DNA of 64,000 nt from Acanthacorydalis orientalis (GCA_034766995.1 CM068317.1:15094255-15158254); one strand, 5' to 3'; shown: positions 48,898-62,351, counted from the stretch's first letter. The notes: generated from the sequence alone by a model not told the origin. Numbers and translations: made by a program.

Positions 48898-49940
48898 CCG
48901 GGCGTCGATCTAGCAATCCATTGTCGTTTTCCAAAGAAACTATGATCTTAGAACGTTATCTTTTGGATGATATATTTAAAGGTTATTAATCTCTTTCTAA
49001 CGAGACCAAATTTATAACTCTTTCTTTCATTAAAAAAAATACAGTCGACCAAAAATCATAAAAAGCAGGGTTTTTTCATTTGAATACCTCTAAAAATTGT
49101 GAACTTGAGAATTGGGTTGAATAATATTTTCTTTCCAAAAGTTCATCATTGAAAGAAAGCGTATAAAAAATTTCGAAACTGCGATCTTCATGTGCATCGA
49201 AAATAAAATTTAAAATTCTGTACGCAGCAATATTATTTGATTTATTGGCAAGTTAGATTTATGTCAAAAAATTATTCCTTGTCAAAAAATGATAAAAAAC
49301 AGTCAAATGGTATAAAAAACTTTTCTTCCATATTTTTGATCTTACAATCTACAACGCATACGTCATTTACTGCCGTGCGAATCGTAATGGAATGAGTTTG
49401 TCTGACTAAAAACTCATATTGACTTCCCATATTTTTCAAAAATTGCTCCAAATACATCTTCTACGAGAAGTCCAAAACTAATCCGATCGACGTCTCATTT
49501 TCCGGAAAGAATACCGCCAGATCATGATAAACGAGCACTGTGTGTAGTTTGTAAGGCAAATGGAAGAGACCGACGTCCAGGTACAAGATGTGACCGATGT
49601 GAAACCGTTTTGTGTACACTTGATTGTTTCAAATTTTTTCACACTCAATAGAATGCTATTTCTGCAAATTGTCAATTGTAATCAATTTTTCTGTTTCCAA
49701 CTATATGCTTCTAATCAAGAGATTTATGTTTCCCCAAATATTATCAACGATTTTCCACTATATATCGGATAAATGTGAAATTTCTAATTGATAATCGGTT
49801 AACATGTTTTTTCTTGTACCCGGAAAATTTTCAATTTCTATTTTTTTACGATAAAAGAATATCCCATTAATCAAAAAAATTTTTTTTTAATTTTCATTAC
49901 ATTTACATATCCGTTACATATCCGTCCTGTGCTCTAAAGG
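48898..49940 (+). mobile_element. PiggyBac-like element, C-terminal half
   Basis: A 1,043-bp element between TTAA sites (48894-48897, 49941-49944), with ends TCCTTTGAACCCGGG and, reversed, CCCTTTAGAGCACAGG. The plus strand encodes KLFFHIFDLTIYNAYVIY and MSLSD at 49318-49405. It then encodes a C-terminal cysteine-rich domain (HFPERIPPDHDKRALCVVCK, TRCDRCETVLCTLDCF at 49497-49630). Frameshifts break the gene and the catalytic core is lost. Confidence 0.85.
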
Positions 49941-50496
49941 GTTAAATAAATACGAATAATATTATATCAGTTAATATGATTATAAAGTGACATACAAACA
50001 AATTCACTAAAATGGAATCATATTCATGTATATTATGAATAAATAAGTAGTTAACTTAATTATGTTATACTGCGAATCCTTTTCTTTTAAGACAAGCTAT
50101 ATATCCGCTTTCAGCGATCAGTTTCGGCGCAAGTGCCATCTCCAAATAGGTTTTGAAGATCTTGAAATAATCTTCAAAACCTGTGTGAAGATGAAAGTCA
50201 TTTGGCTGATATTAAGGGAACGGGATCTACAAGACAACATATCACAGAGATCGCAGATACAATGAATTATAATTATAATTTGGTTAATTAATTATTAAGG
50301 ACTATTGCAGACACGACATCAGATAAAGGTGTTCTAAATTTAAAATTCACTAATATATACATGTTTTAAGTACTAGAATTTTTAATAATGTAATGAAATA
50401 AAATTATTGTAGAGCTAAATTGACTTCAATAAACGAACTTTTTATTCATCTCACAATTCAAAAAAAATTTGTCTAAGTAAATTTAATTAAATGTTA

Positions 50497-50500
<4 letters not shown>

Positions 50501-50549
<49 letters not shown>
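50501..50549. repeat. (TA)n microsatellite
   Basis: About 49 bp of TA repeats next to the mariner-like element's terminus. Confidence 0.95.
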
Positions 50550-50553
<4 letters not shown>

Positions 50554-51620
50554 TTTCCAATAAGAGCGATTTTTTTTAATTTGATATAAAACATAGAATG
50601 TGCTCTGAGTTTTCAAGTTTCCTTATTGTAAATAATAGGGGTATGCCATTTGGAAAAAAATAAATGGTGTAAGTAACCACTGCGCTCTTTCTTACAAGTA
50701 ACAATAATTTTTTTAAAAATTTTTAAAACATCTCTACTCAACAGATGCTCCATTTCGTCAATTACTCTTCGAATTTTATTTCTTAGGTCGAAAATTGTTC
50801 AGGGATATCGGTGTACACCTATCCTTTAACGTAACACCAAGGAATGCAGTCCAACGGTGTTAAATCGTAGGATATCGGTGGCTAATTAATATACCCACTT
50901 CTGAAATTAATGTTCCCAGGAAATTTCGTCCTCAATAAATCAATTATTTCGCTAACTGTGTGGCTTGTTGCTTCATTCTGCTAAAGCCACATATCCTCCA
51001 GATCAGTATTATTAAATTCTGTCCACAAAAATTTGTTATCAAGTTTTATTATCTTACTCCATTCATAGTAATCGCTTTACCAGCATGGTTCTCAAAAAAG
51101 AAAGTACCAATGACTTCACCAACCCAAAATGAGCACCAAACAATAATTCTGTCTGTATGCAGTGGCTTCTCAACTGTCACACTCGGATTTTCTTCACTCC
51201 AGATCCGGAAGTTTTGCTTGTTGATGTAACCAGAGAGTTCAAAGTGAGCGTCATCGCGCTAAAGATGACCTTTTCATAAATAAAACATGTTGTTTCAGTA
51301 TCTAATTAATAAATCTCCGACTCAGTGAATTATCTCTGGCCTCAATTCATGTATTAACTGAAACATGTAATCCTTCAGCAATGAATCCTTATATCAAATA
51401 CACCATGTGGTCACCTATGAAAGGCCAAATTGCAATGAACGTCCTGGAATTCACATTCATCGCTCTTTTAATACACTTTCAGGAACCAAGTAAATATTTT
51501 CTTCAGAACAGACACCAAGAAGACGTGTGTTGGTGTTTGGTAATTGGTGTTTCTTCGCCTTTAACCGATCCATTCTTTTCAAATTTACTCATTAATCGGA
51601 AAAGAATTGTTGATATAGAT
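50550..51620 (-). mobile_element. Mariner-like (IS630 group) transposon remnant
   Basis: The minus strand encodes FSDDAHFELSGYINKQNFRI, WSEENPSVTVEKPLHTDRII and VWCSFWVGEVIGTFFFEN at 51080-51260. It then encodes a DLTPLD-type block with WCYVKG at 50800-50850 and a tail to about 50570. This matches a transposase type common in ants and other Hymenoptera, with TIR-like GGGTTTTCCAATAAGAGCG at the left end. Stops and frameshifts are frequent. Confidence 0.75.
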
Positions 51621-51712
51621 GGATTAGTATGTCAACAATAAATATCTCATAATTTACGAAATGTATTTTTTATAATACATTCATTGTGTTTAGCCATATA
51701 TAATCTTATAGC

Positions 51713-51826
<114 letters not shown>

Positions 51827-51909
51827 CTTAGTTCTCCGCATTCTTTCTATCAATATCTAGTACTACAGAGGATAAAAAATGACAAAACATTACAGTAATT
51901 TGTTTTATA

Positions 51910-52317
51910 TCTTTGTATATAATAAAAATGGAACAATGATGCCGTTCTCATGAGTTTTGTTCGTTGTTTGATTGGTTGATATCGGGCACATGGTCTTTAT
52001 TCTGATTGGTTGATGTTAGTAGATGATCAGTGTTCTGTTTCATGGTGTAGAATGAAAGACAATATATGGTGTCAGTGTAAAGTTGGTGACTTTTATTCCA
52101 AATATTATATTCGCTGAAGCTTTAGAGTAAAATATTTATTAGAATTTTATCATTGTATTTTGTTAAGTTAATTTTTATAAACTTTTCAAATAAAACTTAT
52201 ACGACTTACATTTTCCGCGAATTATTTGTGTGAATAATTAGTTAATTTGTGTAATTTATCAGGAAGAAGTACCCTCTCACCGTGGGTTGACGAGCGCAGG
52301 AGGCGGAACCTCTCTAG
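51910..52317 (+). mobile_element. Helitron-like element, family 2
   Basis: A 408-bp element starting TCTTTGTATATAATAAAAAT, with CTGATTGGTTGATGTTAGTA and GTGTTCTGTTTCATGGTGTA inside. It ends in a GC-rich hairpin-prone region and CTCTCTAG followed by T. It has neither TIR nor coding sequence. Confidence 0.5.
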
Positions 52318-52488
52318 TTTGTATAGAAAACAACATGAACAAGCTTACAGAAGAACGTTTTTTTATTAATTACATACTTATAAACAATTTCATTTCCACG
52401 AAATTTTTGTGTTTATTTTATAGTCAGGCTTCAGGTATTGTTATCTTATTAAAAAAATACTAATATTATTGAAAAAAAATATTATTCA

Positions 52489-52495
<7 letters not shown>

Positions 52496-52556
<61 letters not shown>

Positions 52557-52588
52557 AATATATGATAATTATATATATTTATACATAC

Positions 52589-52645
<57 letters not shown>
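52496..52645. repeat. Two (TA)n tracts
   Basis: TA repeats at 52496-52551 and 52590-52645. Confidence 0.95.
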
Positions 52646-52647
<2 letters not shown>

Positions 52648-53079
52648 TCATCAAATACAGACGAAAATTATAAATTGTACTAAATACTTTTATATTTAAT
52701 CTAATAATAAGGTACTGATGGTATAACTGAAGATATGAGTAGATAAAAGTGACGTCAACCTAAAAAAAATTATAGTTTATGTTAACAAATAGAATAAAAT
52801 AAGTTGTTCTTAGAAAAAAGAGACGAAATTTTATTTATAGAATTCTAAATAGATTTAATTGTTCATTAATTTTTTAGTCGATACGAATGAAAGGAATAAT
52901 TATTTTAAACGTTTGTTACTCTTAAAAATAACATTCGTAAAGAACGTAAATGCGATAAATGACAATGTGTGGCCTTTTTAAAGTCATATGTATGATAACG
53001 AAATTATTAGGAAAAATACGTTAAAAACATTTAATAAAGACATCCTTGACTGTTTAAGTTTTGACATACTTTGAATATG

Positions 53080-53082
<3 letters not shown>

Positions 53083-53152
<70 letters not shown>
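53083..53152. repeat. (TA)n microsatellite, ~70 bp
   Basis: Uninterrupted TA repeats. Confidence 0.95.
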
Positions 53153-53154
<2 letters not shown>

Positions 53155-53478
53155 CATTTACTTTTTATGTTGACTTTTTGTAACAGATTATTCAGTTATT
53201 TCATTAAAATATTTGTCATTCTTTTTGACTTCTTTTACGATCAGTCATGTCAGTCATTACATACATTATCAAATAGATTATTAGAATTCAAATTGTAGAA
53301 TTAGTTAAATTTATATGAATATGATGTATATTTAAAATGATAGTAAAACATAATGATTTAGAAAACGGAAGACGAAACTCGAAGACGAATTATATGTCTC
53401 TTTATATTATATTATACATACATGCACACACGTACACATGCAAACACGCACACACGCATATCTCACATATACATTTTT

Positions 53479-53551
<73 letters not shown>
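53479..53551. repeat. (TA)n microsatellite
   Basis: About 73 bp with one GTATAT variant, preceded by an ACACACG-rich stretch. Confidence 0.95.
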
Positions 53552-53554
<3 letters not shown>

Positions 53555-53593
53555 GTATTTAGCAAAAACAAACTAAAAGGTTGCAAAAAATCA

Positions 53594-53641
53594 TCTACTG
53601 CCATGTTTATATAGACATACTAACACACGCACACACACACG

Positions 53642-53687
<46 letters not shown>

Positions 53688-53830
53688 ACGATAACGTTGC
53701 TATATATCTGATAATAATTATATAGACGTAATGAGTTTTAAAAAATATGTTTTTTGTTTCATTCGGTTGCATGTACAGGCTTATAATTGGGAAGTGGTCT
53801 AGCAAAGCGAGTAGGTGGAGAAGCCTCCTA

Positions 53831-53831
<1 letters not shown>
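53594..53831 (+). mobile_element. Helitron-like MITE, family 1
   Basis: A 238-bp element from TCTACTGCCATGTTTATATA and GACATACTAACA to the 3' part AAAGCGAGTAGGTGGAGAAG and CCTCCTAG. It is followed at once by a 66-bp (TA)n tract (53832-53897). A (CA)n/(TA)n tract lies inside it at 53625-53689. Confidence 0.5.
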
Positions 53832-53896
<65 letters not shown>

Positions 53897-53897
53897 A
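53832..53897. repeat. (TA)n microsatellite at a Helitron-like 3' end
   Basis: About 66 bp of TA repeats starting at the base after CTAG. Confidence 0.95.
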
Positions 53898-54089
53898 TAT
53901 GTCATGTAAATTAGAAAATGTTTTCTTAATTTTTATAGAGTATCGCTTGGTTGTTTATTTAGATGTAAAATAATTTTCGTAAACATTTTGAAACAATAAA
54001 TTATTGTGTAAACATGTCGAATCGAGCTCGAAGTTGAAAAAATTTAAAACACTTTGTGTGTTTATTTGAACTTTATTAATACTATCGGA

Positions 54090-54527
54090 TTCCGATCGCT
54101 GACCTTTTTCAGAGGAGGGGAGGAGGTCTTCTACATCCGCTCGCTAATAACAAACGCTCTATGCTTCCTAACAAATAACAGAAATTAAAAAACACAAATA
54201 ACACAAATTATAAACACAAATAATCCGCGTAAAATGTAAATGATATTTTTTTTTATTAGAACAGTTTATAAAAAATAACATAACAAAATACAATGTTGAA
54301 ATGTGTAACATTTTTTTTACTCTAAAGCTTCAGTGAACATAATATATTAAATAAATTTCTTATCAGTTTAACACTGAAATCGTATACCCTCTTTCATTAT
54401 ACGCTGTGAAACAGAACATTGATCATTTGATTGATATGAACCAATTGGAACAGATACCACTCTATTAGCCAATCAGAACACGAATAAAAATCAAGAAGGA
54501 TGAGACTAATTTTTATTTATACAAAGA
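54090..54527 (-). mobile_element. Helitron-like element, family 2, minus copy
   Basis: On the minus strand it starts TCTTTGTATAAATAAAAATT at 54527 and shares the internal GTTCTGTTTCACAGCGTATA region with the other family members. The 3' end, near 54090, is unclear. Confidence 0.45.
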
Positions 54528-54900
54528 TATTTCTATGAAAATTGAAATTGACTCTACTAATTAATTTTATGAGTTGTTAATAAATAGAGAAAAAAATTAT
54601 ATAAATATCGTCAGAATGTTTCACAAACGACTTGTTTTTACTCCACAATTGAGTCAAATTTTTCGATCAAAAATATTCAATAAATTATAATTGATTATTT
54701 TCTATTGTCGCTCGTACGGATTTATATGGCAATGGCATCATCCGCAGAGCGCCAAGTTTGTCGGTAAGTTGGCACTTTGAGGATAATAGCGTTTCCATCA
54801 CAATGGAAATTGTGATTGAATTTATATACTTTTTTACTTTATTTATTAACAGTTCACATAAAATTAACTAGTAGACCACAATTCGAGTTTTGTATAAATG

Positions 54901-55399
54901 TTAGGTTGGTGCGAAAATAATTGTGATTTTTATTATTTGAATTTTAATCTATTTTTTTTAATGAAAATTTCATTTCATCGTGTTCAAGTTGATATCATTT
55001 TCAAGTGTATTTTTCGTTCTATATTTTGGTAATATCGACTTTGGTTTTATAATTAATTTTGCTTGAAATTGGGCACTTGAATTAAAGATGGAAATGGGCG
55101 GTAAAGAAGCAAAAGCTGCTCATAAACTAAATGATTCTTTTGGCGTAGGTACTGTTAATCCAAAAATTTCGGCCTAGTGACGAGTGAGTTGAAAATGAAG
55201 AAGGCATCGGGCGTCCTTCTTCAATTCATAACAAGCAACTGAATGCGTCAGTTGAATCAGAACTATGTATAACAATTCGAGAGCTTACACAAAAGTTAGG
55301 CGCCAGTCATTCAACAGTCTGGACCACTTAAATTAAAAAATGAAAAATGTATATGAATTTGAAGGTCATAAACCGCAATTATTTTTTTTACCAGCCTAA
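54901..55399 (+). mobile_element. HTH-only mariner MITE, copy 3
   Basis: A 499-bp element with TIRs TTAGGTTGGTGCGAAAATAA and, reversed, TTAGGCTGGTAAAAAAAAT. The plus strand keeps GGKEAKAAHKLNDSFGVGTV and RELTQKLGASHSTVW, then jumps to the last codons (MKNVYEFEGH). Confidence 0.85.
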
Positions 55400-55711
55400 T
55401 GTATTATTAAAAGTCAAATAAATACAAATTTTCCAAATCTTCTCAATTTGAAACTAGATTCGGCATGTTTAAACAATAACTTAACGGCTAAAAATGTTCA
55501 TGAAAATTATTTTATATAAAAGATTTCGTTTGTGAAAATGAATTTAGGTACAGTTTCAGAACTATTATTATCAAAATGTATTAAATATTTTAAGAGTTAG
55601 AGTGCTCTTAACATCATATGTTGTGGAAAGTTATTATATTGTATAGGAAAATAAATAAAGAACTATCTGAAATTCTAAAGTTTGAATAACTGTAATTATT
55701 TTATTACATTT

Positions 55712-56006
55712 TCCTGTATTATAAAAATTAAACGGTGATGCTGTTACTGTTACTTTTATTCGTTCTCTGATTGGTTGATATTAGTCACATGGTCTGTATT
55801 ATGACTGTTTACTATCGAATGATTTTCATCCTAATTAATTGAAAAACTTTTCCAATAAAAAATTATGATTTATATTTTATGCATATTATGTGTGAATTAA
55901 TTGTTAACTTCTGTTTTTTGTTAGAGGGGTAACGGGCGTTAGCGAGCGGGCGCGAAGCCCCTCCGGGGATTAGCAAATACAGAGAACAAGGGGAGGAGTC
56001 GCCTAG
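55712..56006 (+). mobile_element. Helitron-like element, family 2
   Basis: A 295-bp element starting TCCTGTATTATAAAAATTAA, with CTCTGATTGGTTGATATTAG inside. It ends in AGCGAGCGGGCGCGAAGCCC, then GGAGGAGTCGCCTAG followed by T. Confidence 0.5.
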
Positions 56007-56433
56007 TTTACTGTAATAATTCATTTTGTAAATATCTCAATCTTATTAAGCTATGTCCTAATCTAAGACCCGAAACTTATGGTTAGAGTTTTAGTTTTTA
56101 GTTTTTCAACAACACACTCCATTCAAGATTAATGCATCTTATTTTTACGTTAACTAATATGTATATTTGATTATTTAAAAATCATACTTTGGAAAAAATA
56201 TATTTTTATCTAACTCAATTTTTTTACATAATAAAAAGCTACATAAATATTAATTTCAAGTCTTATGAAATAAATTCTTATAAAACCACTACTAAATACA
56301 AATGTTTGATAAAAATTGAAAGTATAGATTAATTTAGTTTCGTTAAACAGATAAACGAAACTGATATATGGACATGACTTCTATTTTATTGAACATAATT
56401 AAATATATGAGGTACATATTAAAAATTATTTAT

Positions 56434-56439
56434 TTTATT
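56434..56439 (-). terminator. AATAAA polyadenylation signal, gene B
   Basis: A canonical hexamer on the minus strand about 60 nt past the gene B stop codon. Confidence 0.5.
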
Positions 56440-56499
56440 TACTTCTTGATACATGTGCTATGTAATAATATCAATGAGGTCAAACAATAAAATTGGTTT

Positions 56500-56596
56500 T
56501 TATTTAGGACAAACTATTTTTTTACAGCAGTCAGGGTATGGTTTTGATAAATCTTCTTTAATAGTACATCTTTCGGGTCCTTGGACTGCACCGCAA
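56500..56596 (-). CDS. Gene B exon 3
   Basis: A 97-bp exon after the acceptor TTTTTAG. It encodes [30 protein letters not shown] and the stop TAA at 56500-56502. Confidence 0.85.
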
Positions 56597-59500
56597 CTAA
56601 AAATTAAATATTTCATATAAATCTTCAGTTTTATGTGTATATATATATATATATATAATTGAGAAAAGTTTAATATAAATAATCTGTCATTAATGACCTT
56701 CTTGTCGATGCGCCCTTAAATCGCAAATAACCAATTTATTACAAATTATTATCATTTTTTTCCAGAAATTATCATTAATTTTTTGTTTACGTTTAACACC
56801 TTAGATTAAAATAAAGTAGTTTTATTGTAAATTTTCTTAAGAAAATATTATAAATTAATGGTTTTTTTAAACTTATTAGCAATATGTTTTATTTTCATTT
56901 GTTAATATAAAACTATTTGAATATTTATTTTCCTTTTTTTACACGGGCAATTTTATTGAAACATTTATTTCATAAGAATGAAAAATACATTACGGTGTAA
57001 TAAATTTAAAATTTGCCCGATAATTAACAATTAAAGCTCTAGTTAGGATATTTTCATACTCGGCTAAATTATTGTTCATTTAAATATGAATGAATATATC
57101 CCACATGCATAATAGTACGTCTACTCACTTTTTTCTCAACAAGTTTATTTAAATGAAATATCCTGATTTTAGTTTTTACACAATTAAAAAAATATTTTTT
57201 GTAGATTAACTGTACTTCATTGTGTTTACATGTTTTTTTAAAAAAAATAACAAATATAATTATATTTTATTTAAAAAACAAATAAAAAAATATCGCATTG
57301 AGCAAAATATTAGATTGTTAGAAAAATAATTCCATTTTTTTCAGAATTCTAACCTTCATTTTTTCTATAAAAGTGTCATTTCATCGTGTTCATGTTAATA
57401 TCATTTTAAAATGCATTTTTGGTTGTGTATTTTGGTAAAATTAACTTTGATTTTATTATTAATTTTGCTTCATATTTGACTATTGAATTAAAGATGGAAA
57501 AGAAATAAGAGAATTTTTTTGTCAGTTCAAAACAGGTGGCAAAGCAGCAGAAACTGCTCGTAAGTTAAACGATGCTTTTAGTGTGGGTACCTGTTTAAAG
57601 ATCGTACGGTGCAATGGTAGTTCTAAGAATTTCATACCGGGGAAGAGAGTGTTGAAGTTAAAGAAGGTCGCGGGCGTCCTTTTTCAGTTCATAATGACCA
57701 ACTGAAGACGTTAGTTGAATCAAAACCACGCACAACAATTCGAGAGCTTGCACAGAAGTTAGGCGTTAGTCATCAATCAGTTCTGGACCATAAATGGAAA
57801 AATGTATATGAATTTCGAAGTCATAAAGCGCAATTATTTTTCTACCAACCTAATAATTCAAAAATATATTTTTTATAAATAAAAGTTTATTTATAAAAAA
57901 TAAAATTTAATTTTTTTATAAATAAAATTTTATGTAATAATTTCGGATATTTCATGATCAAACCGCGTAATATGCTTCACTGTAATGAGATTATCCTAAA
58001 ACACAAAAGCGGCTAATGTGAATTTCTTTTTAATTTTTTTTAGTATTTTAAGTCAGACACTTTCTGCACGGAAAATACCAATCGTGTATCGAAAAACAAA
58101 AACTAATTGTTTTAAACAATACCAATACGGCACAAAAACATACTGTCAGTGAATTTTGTAATTTGGAAGTTGTACTGAAGGATCTTTTACGTGCTGGTCT
58201 TAAAAATCACAGATAAAGAAAGAAATTTCTGTGACCATTTCAACGCTGGTAAAACAGACTATGCTTGAAATTCCAAAAATTGAAGCTACATCATTTCAAA
58301 CGATTTGAATATAGTTACATTATATGTAAGTCTAAAGGTTAACAAAGTCTAACAACTTTAAATATTAAAATATGTTATGAAAACCCGTGCTGAAGAAGCA
58401 GTTTAAAGAACAGAAGAGTACTTTTATTCAAACTCATATTTAGGAGAGTGAAATATGGTTAAATGTGATATTTGTTGGTAGACATAAGTATAGTTTTAAT
58501 GGGTGTACAATGGTTCAAATACTACGCTCGGTAATGACTACACTGGGGGGTCACGTGTCAACCGAGACCTGGGCCAAGTAAGAAATGAGTGAACTTAGTG
58601 TAATAAGCAGCGTTGCGTATCAAAACGTAGTTTTTATTCTCATGATTAAAGAAGTAGATGAACAACGGCGTCGTTTCCGTAACGTTATTTAATTGCATTC
58701 TAGAACAAAGTTTTACAGTTGTCATAAGATATGTGATATCACCAACGATAATAAGATATGTGATATCACCTACTATCTCCGATATCTTATATCTTAATCG
58801 TTGCAACACACTAAAAGGAGAATGAATATGTTTTTTAAATAAAAAAAAATTAAAGGAAATAAATTGAGCACTGTGAAAGAGTTACTTACAAATGAATTAC
58901 AGTCTAATACCAGAGGATTTTCTTTAGATTTTCTTTATTAACACTTTCACGGTGGGCGTTTCATATGCGCGACTTCCGTAATCCGTGGGTACTTTTCGCA
59001 GTCACTCAGGAAGCAGTAACCGATCTAAAATATGATAACTGGTTTTACTCCACTTTTTGTTTTTCAAAATATTGCGTAGTTGAAAAGGTATTGATCGGCA
59101 CGACCTACACCTTACATCTATTTATTATATTCTACTACACATGTCGGCTTGTTTTGTTCCTTTTGCAATTTGTAACATCAATTGTATTTACAGAATGTAT
59201 TGTTGATATCATATATAAGGTTTTTTTTCTCATCTTCCATGCTTGCACCAGGACATTATTTTTTCTACGGAATATTAGCGTTTTCCTCTAATTTTCTATT
59301 TTTTAAAGAAGCTGGCACATCTCTATTCTTCTTTACAGTTCTGGACACACATGTTCTATTTTGTAATAATCGTTTTGTGACTTGTACACTGTTATAGTAA
59401 TTTCACATATAGATATATGGATAATTACTATAATATGCCATAAATTTACGAATGGATTTAATAATGAAAATATAATCGTGCTCAGTGTATATCTCTCTGC

Positions 59501-60458
59501 GCAATAAACTTCAAAATTGAAAATATATCCTATGGTACTTTGGTAGACCATCGTATCAATATTCCGTATTTTGTGATTTTGACTAGATTGTATGTTCGAA
59601 ATGAGAATCTTCCCTTCCGAGGTATGATACTTTCGGCAAAGGATAGCTCTTTTCCTGGTTTGTATACTGTTCAAGTTTTTCTTGAAAATATATAAGAACA
59701 GGTTTAATTTTGTCTAATTTGTCTTTGCAATTTTCATTGTTACTGAAGTGAAAATATCTGGATATCTGACGGAATCTACTCTGATCATTGTATCACCGAA
59801 AATCGATGTATGAAGTAATGGATCTGTGGACCGGTAATCATCTTTTATAGACATTTTCACAAAATCCATTAGAATGATAAGGCCAATATTTTTTTCATTT
59901 CTATTTTGCTAATGTCAGTTCAACCTCTTGTTTTATTTTTTATACTATTGAAGGATTAGACTTACCACTAGCGATAGATTTAGTCGTTTTTATCTCTCCC
60001 TGTATTTTAAATAAACATAAGATGTCATGTTCGGTATAGATTGTCATCAGAACGATAGAACTTAGACACGTCTAACGCCCGCCGAAAACCGGTAGTAGCC
60101 AAAGTCACGCATACGTGACGCTCGCCGTGAAAGTGTTAAATCGTTCAACAATTGATTATTTTCCATGTAATAAAGATTTAATTTTATACTTTTAAGAGTA
60201 GTGATTTAATTCGAAGGTGAACTTATAGACCTTTTTATTCGCATTTCATTGTCTAATAAATTATTTAAATTTATGTGTAACGTGTAAAGTTAAAACAATG
60301 AAAATTGAATGAAGATATAAATTAATTAAATATATTTTTGTTTATTTCGGGAACTAAGCGTTTCCTTTCCGAAAAATGTTTTTCTACAACCTAAAATTTG
60401 TATTTCGAAATAACATATGAAGATAGAATGAGAAGAATAAGATATGTTTATATTATAT

Positions 60459-60508
<50 letters not shown>

Positions 60509-60802
60509 GGACCATAACAATACTCACAATACTTCTCGTTTATTTTATTGAATATCAGGTTTATAACACTCACCATGTTCCTCTAATTTTTAGGGTTTGG
60601 GTACAGAGTATATTGCAGCATGCTTTCTGCATTCTTTTTAATTCACCTGGATTCATAACTTGATTGTCGAAGAAACATTTTCCAGGATAGCCTAGAAACA
60701 TATTTTCAATAATATTTAATCATAAAAAAGCAAATAAATTAAGACTAAAAATCTAAAATATATTATTGACAAAATTATAATTACTAGTACAGCATTTATT
60801 AT

Positions 60803-60850
<48 letters not shown>

Positions 60851-61237
60851 TCAAGAGCCAAAAAATATAAAAATATGAATTAACAGGTAGAATAACACTA
60901 TCGAAAACATAAATCTAAGATATGTGTAGAAAGGAGTGATTAATTAAAATATTAAAATAGGGAGAATTTGGAAACTGCTTTTATCAAATTTCAAAAACCA
61001 GAAATTATCTATAGGTGTGCACATATATTATATATATGTATATATATATATGTATATATATATACTGTTTAAACCAGGAGACAAAAAATATATAAATATT
61101 AATTAACAGGTAGAATAAGAGTATCAAAAAGTAAATCACTAAACTGTAATAAAAATAATAAAAAAATAAATATAGTGTTTAATTTAAGTATTTGGAAACT
61201 ACTTTTATCAAATTTAAGAACAATCAAAGATTATAGG

Positions 61238-61286
<49 letters not shown>

Positions 61287-61301
61287 ATATATATATATGC
61301 G

Positions 61302-61375
<74 letters not shown>

Positions 61376-61817
61376 GTAAACCAGAAGCTGAAAAATATTT
61401 AAATATGAATTAACAGGTAGAATAAGAGTATCAAAATGTAAATCAATAAACTATAGTAAAAATAATGAAAAAATAAAGGTATTGGTTAATTTAAGTAAGA
61501 AATATTTGGAAAGTACTTTTATCAAATTTAAAAACAATCAAAGATTATAGGTGTGTATATATATTTTTATTATATATATATATATATATTATATACATAT
61601 TATATTTATATATATATATATATATATACACAGAGTAAACCAGGAGCGAAAATATATATAAATATGAATTAACAGGTAGAATAAGAGTATCAAAAAGTAA
61701 ATCAATAAACTATAACAAAAATAATAAAAAAATAAAGGTAGTGGTTAATTTAAGTAGGAAGTATTTAGAAACTACTTTTATCAAATTTAAAAACAATCAA
61801 TTATTATAGGTGTGTAC

Positions 61818-61889
<72 letters not shown>

Positions 61890-61890
61890 T

Positions 61891-61949
<59 letters not shown>

Positions 61950-62104
61950 CCAAAACATAAGTGTGTATGACTGTATTGTTATCTAGCTATATTTGAATAA
62001 AAAATATACGTACTCGGATGTTCTCCATTGCCTTCAAACGTTGACGCATTGCACAGAGCGACAATGCTTAAGCAAAAGAATGAAAATAAAATTTTTCCGT
62101 TCAT
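56500..62104 (-). CDS. Gene B: secreted SVWC/La1-like 10-cysteine protein
   Basis: Three coding exons (62104-62014, 60691-60574, 56596-56500) encode 101 residues. The signal peptide is residues 1-20 ([20 protein letters not shown]). The mature part starts [16 protein letters not shown] and has the SVWC pattern ([25 protein letters not shown]...C). Exon lengths, intron phases and the ten-cysteine layout are the same as in gene A, 8.4 kb downstream in transcription order. The two genes therefore derive from a tandem duplication. Sequence between the cysteines has diverged widely except in the signature near the C-terminus. Intron 2 (about 4.0 kb) holds a piggyBac and a mariner MITE. Intron 1 (about 1.3 kb) holds tandem repeats. 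The role is inferred only to the extent of an extracellular cysteine-rich factor. Confidence 0.85.
57310..57852 (+). mobile_element. HTH-only mariner MITE, copy 4
   Basis: A 543-bp element, the best preserved of the set, with TIRs TTAGATTGTTAGAAAAATAA and, reversed, TTAGGTTGGTAGAAAAATAA. Plus-strand HTH blocks are [37 protein letters not shown] and [17 protein letters not shown], then HKWKNVYEF. It lies in intron 2 of gene B. Confidence 0.85.
58942..60135 (-). mobile_element. PiggyBac-like element in gene B intron 2
   Basis: A 1,194-bp element between TTAA sites (58938-58941, 60136-60139), with TIRs CACTTTCACGGTGGGCG and, reversed, CACTTTCACGGCGAGCG. The minus strand encodes a transposase piece with [16 protein letters not shown] (around 59500), matching the GYV-NFEVY block of piggyBac catalytic domains. 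Frames are broken on both sides. Confidence 0.85.
60463..60507. repeat. (TA)n microsatellite
   Basis: About 45 bp of TA repeats ending 66 bp before exon 2 of gene B. Confidence 0.95.
60574..60691 (-). CDS. Gene B exon 2
   Basis: A 118-bp exon between the acceptor ATGTTTCTAG and the donor GTGAG. It encodes [26 protein letters not shown] and LKIRGT, ending within a split cysteine codon. Confidence 0.85.
60846..61944. repeat. Four-copy ~270-310-bp tandem repeat in gene B intron 1
   Basis: Units start near 60846, 61065, 61371 and 61631. Each holds GAATTAACAGGTAGAATAA, a TTTTATCAAATTTAAAAAC block, then ATAGGTGTGTACATAT and a variable (TA)n. Units 2-4 are very alike and unit 1 is more diverged. 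Confidence 0.85.
62014..62104 (-). CDS. Gene B exon 1 (signal peptide)
   Basis: A 91-bp coding part from the ATG at 62102-62104 to the donor A/GTACGT. It encodes 30 residues with a clear hydrophobic core and an Ala-Leu-Cys-Asn-Ala cleavage region. Confidence 0.85.
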
Positions 62105-62301
62105 TTCAGACCGAGCACTACTCTTCAATGATTGATTTCGTTGTAGTGCAAACATGAAATTCGGTAGACGTTCAAATAATCCGAACGATAATCTATTGAC
62201 CCTTTATCAAATATATTTCTTTCACATAACAATTTGTCTGTCAAAATATGTTTGTAGTTTTTGTTTATTTTTTTAAGAAAAACAGAGATTACGTGATTTA
62301 G

Positions 62302-62351
<50 letters not shown>

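Noticed and set aside
58558..58809. 83-codon minus frame near 58.6 kb
   Set aside because: Contains an internal direct repeat ([14 protein letters not shown]) from duplicated DNA. No start context or splice site was found and it lies in gene B intron 2.
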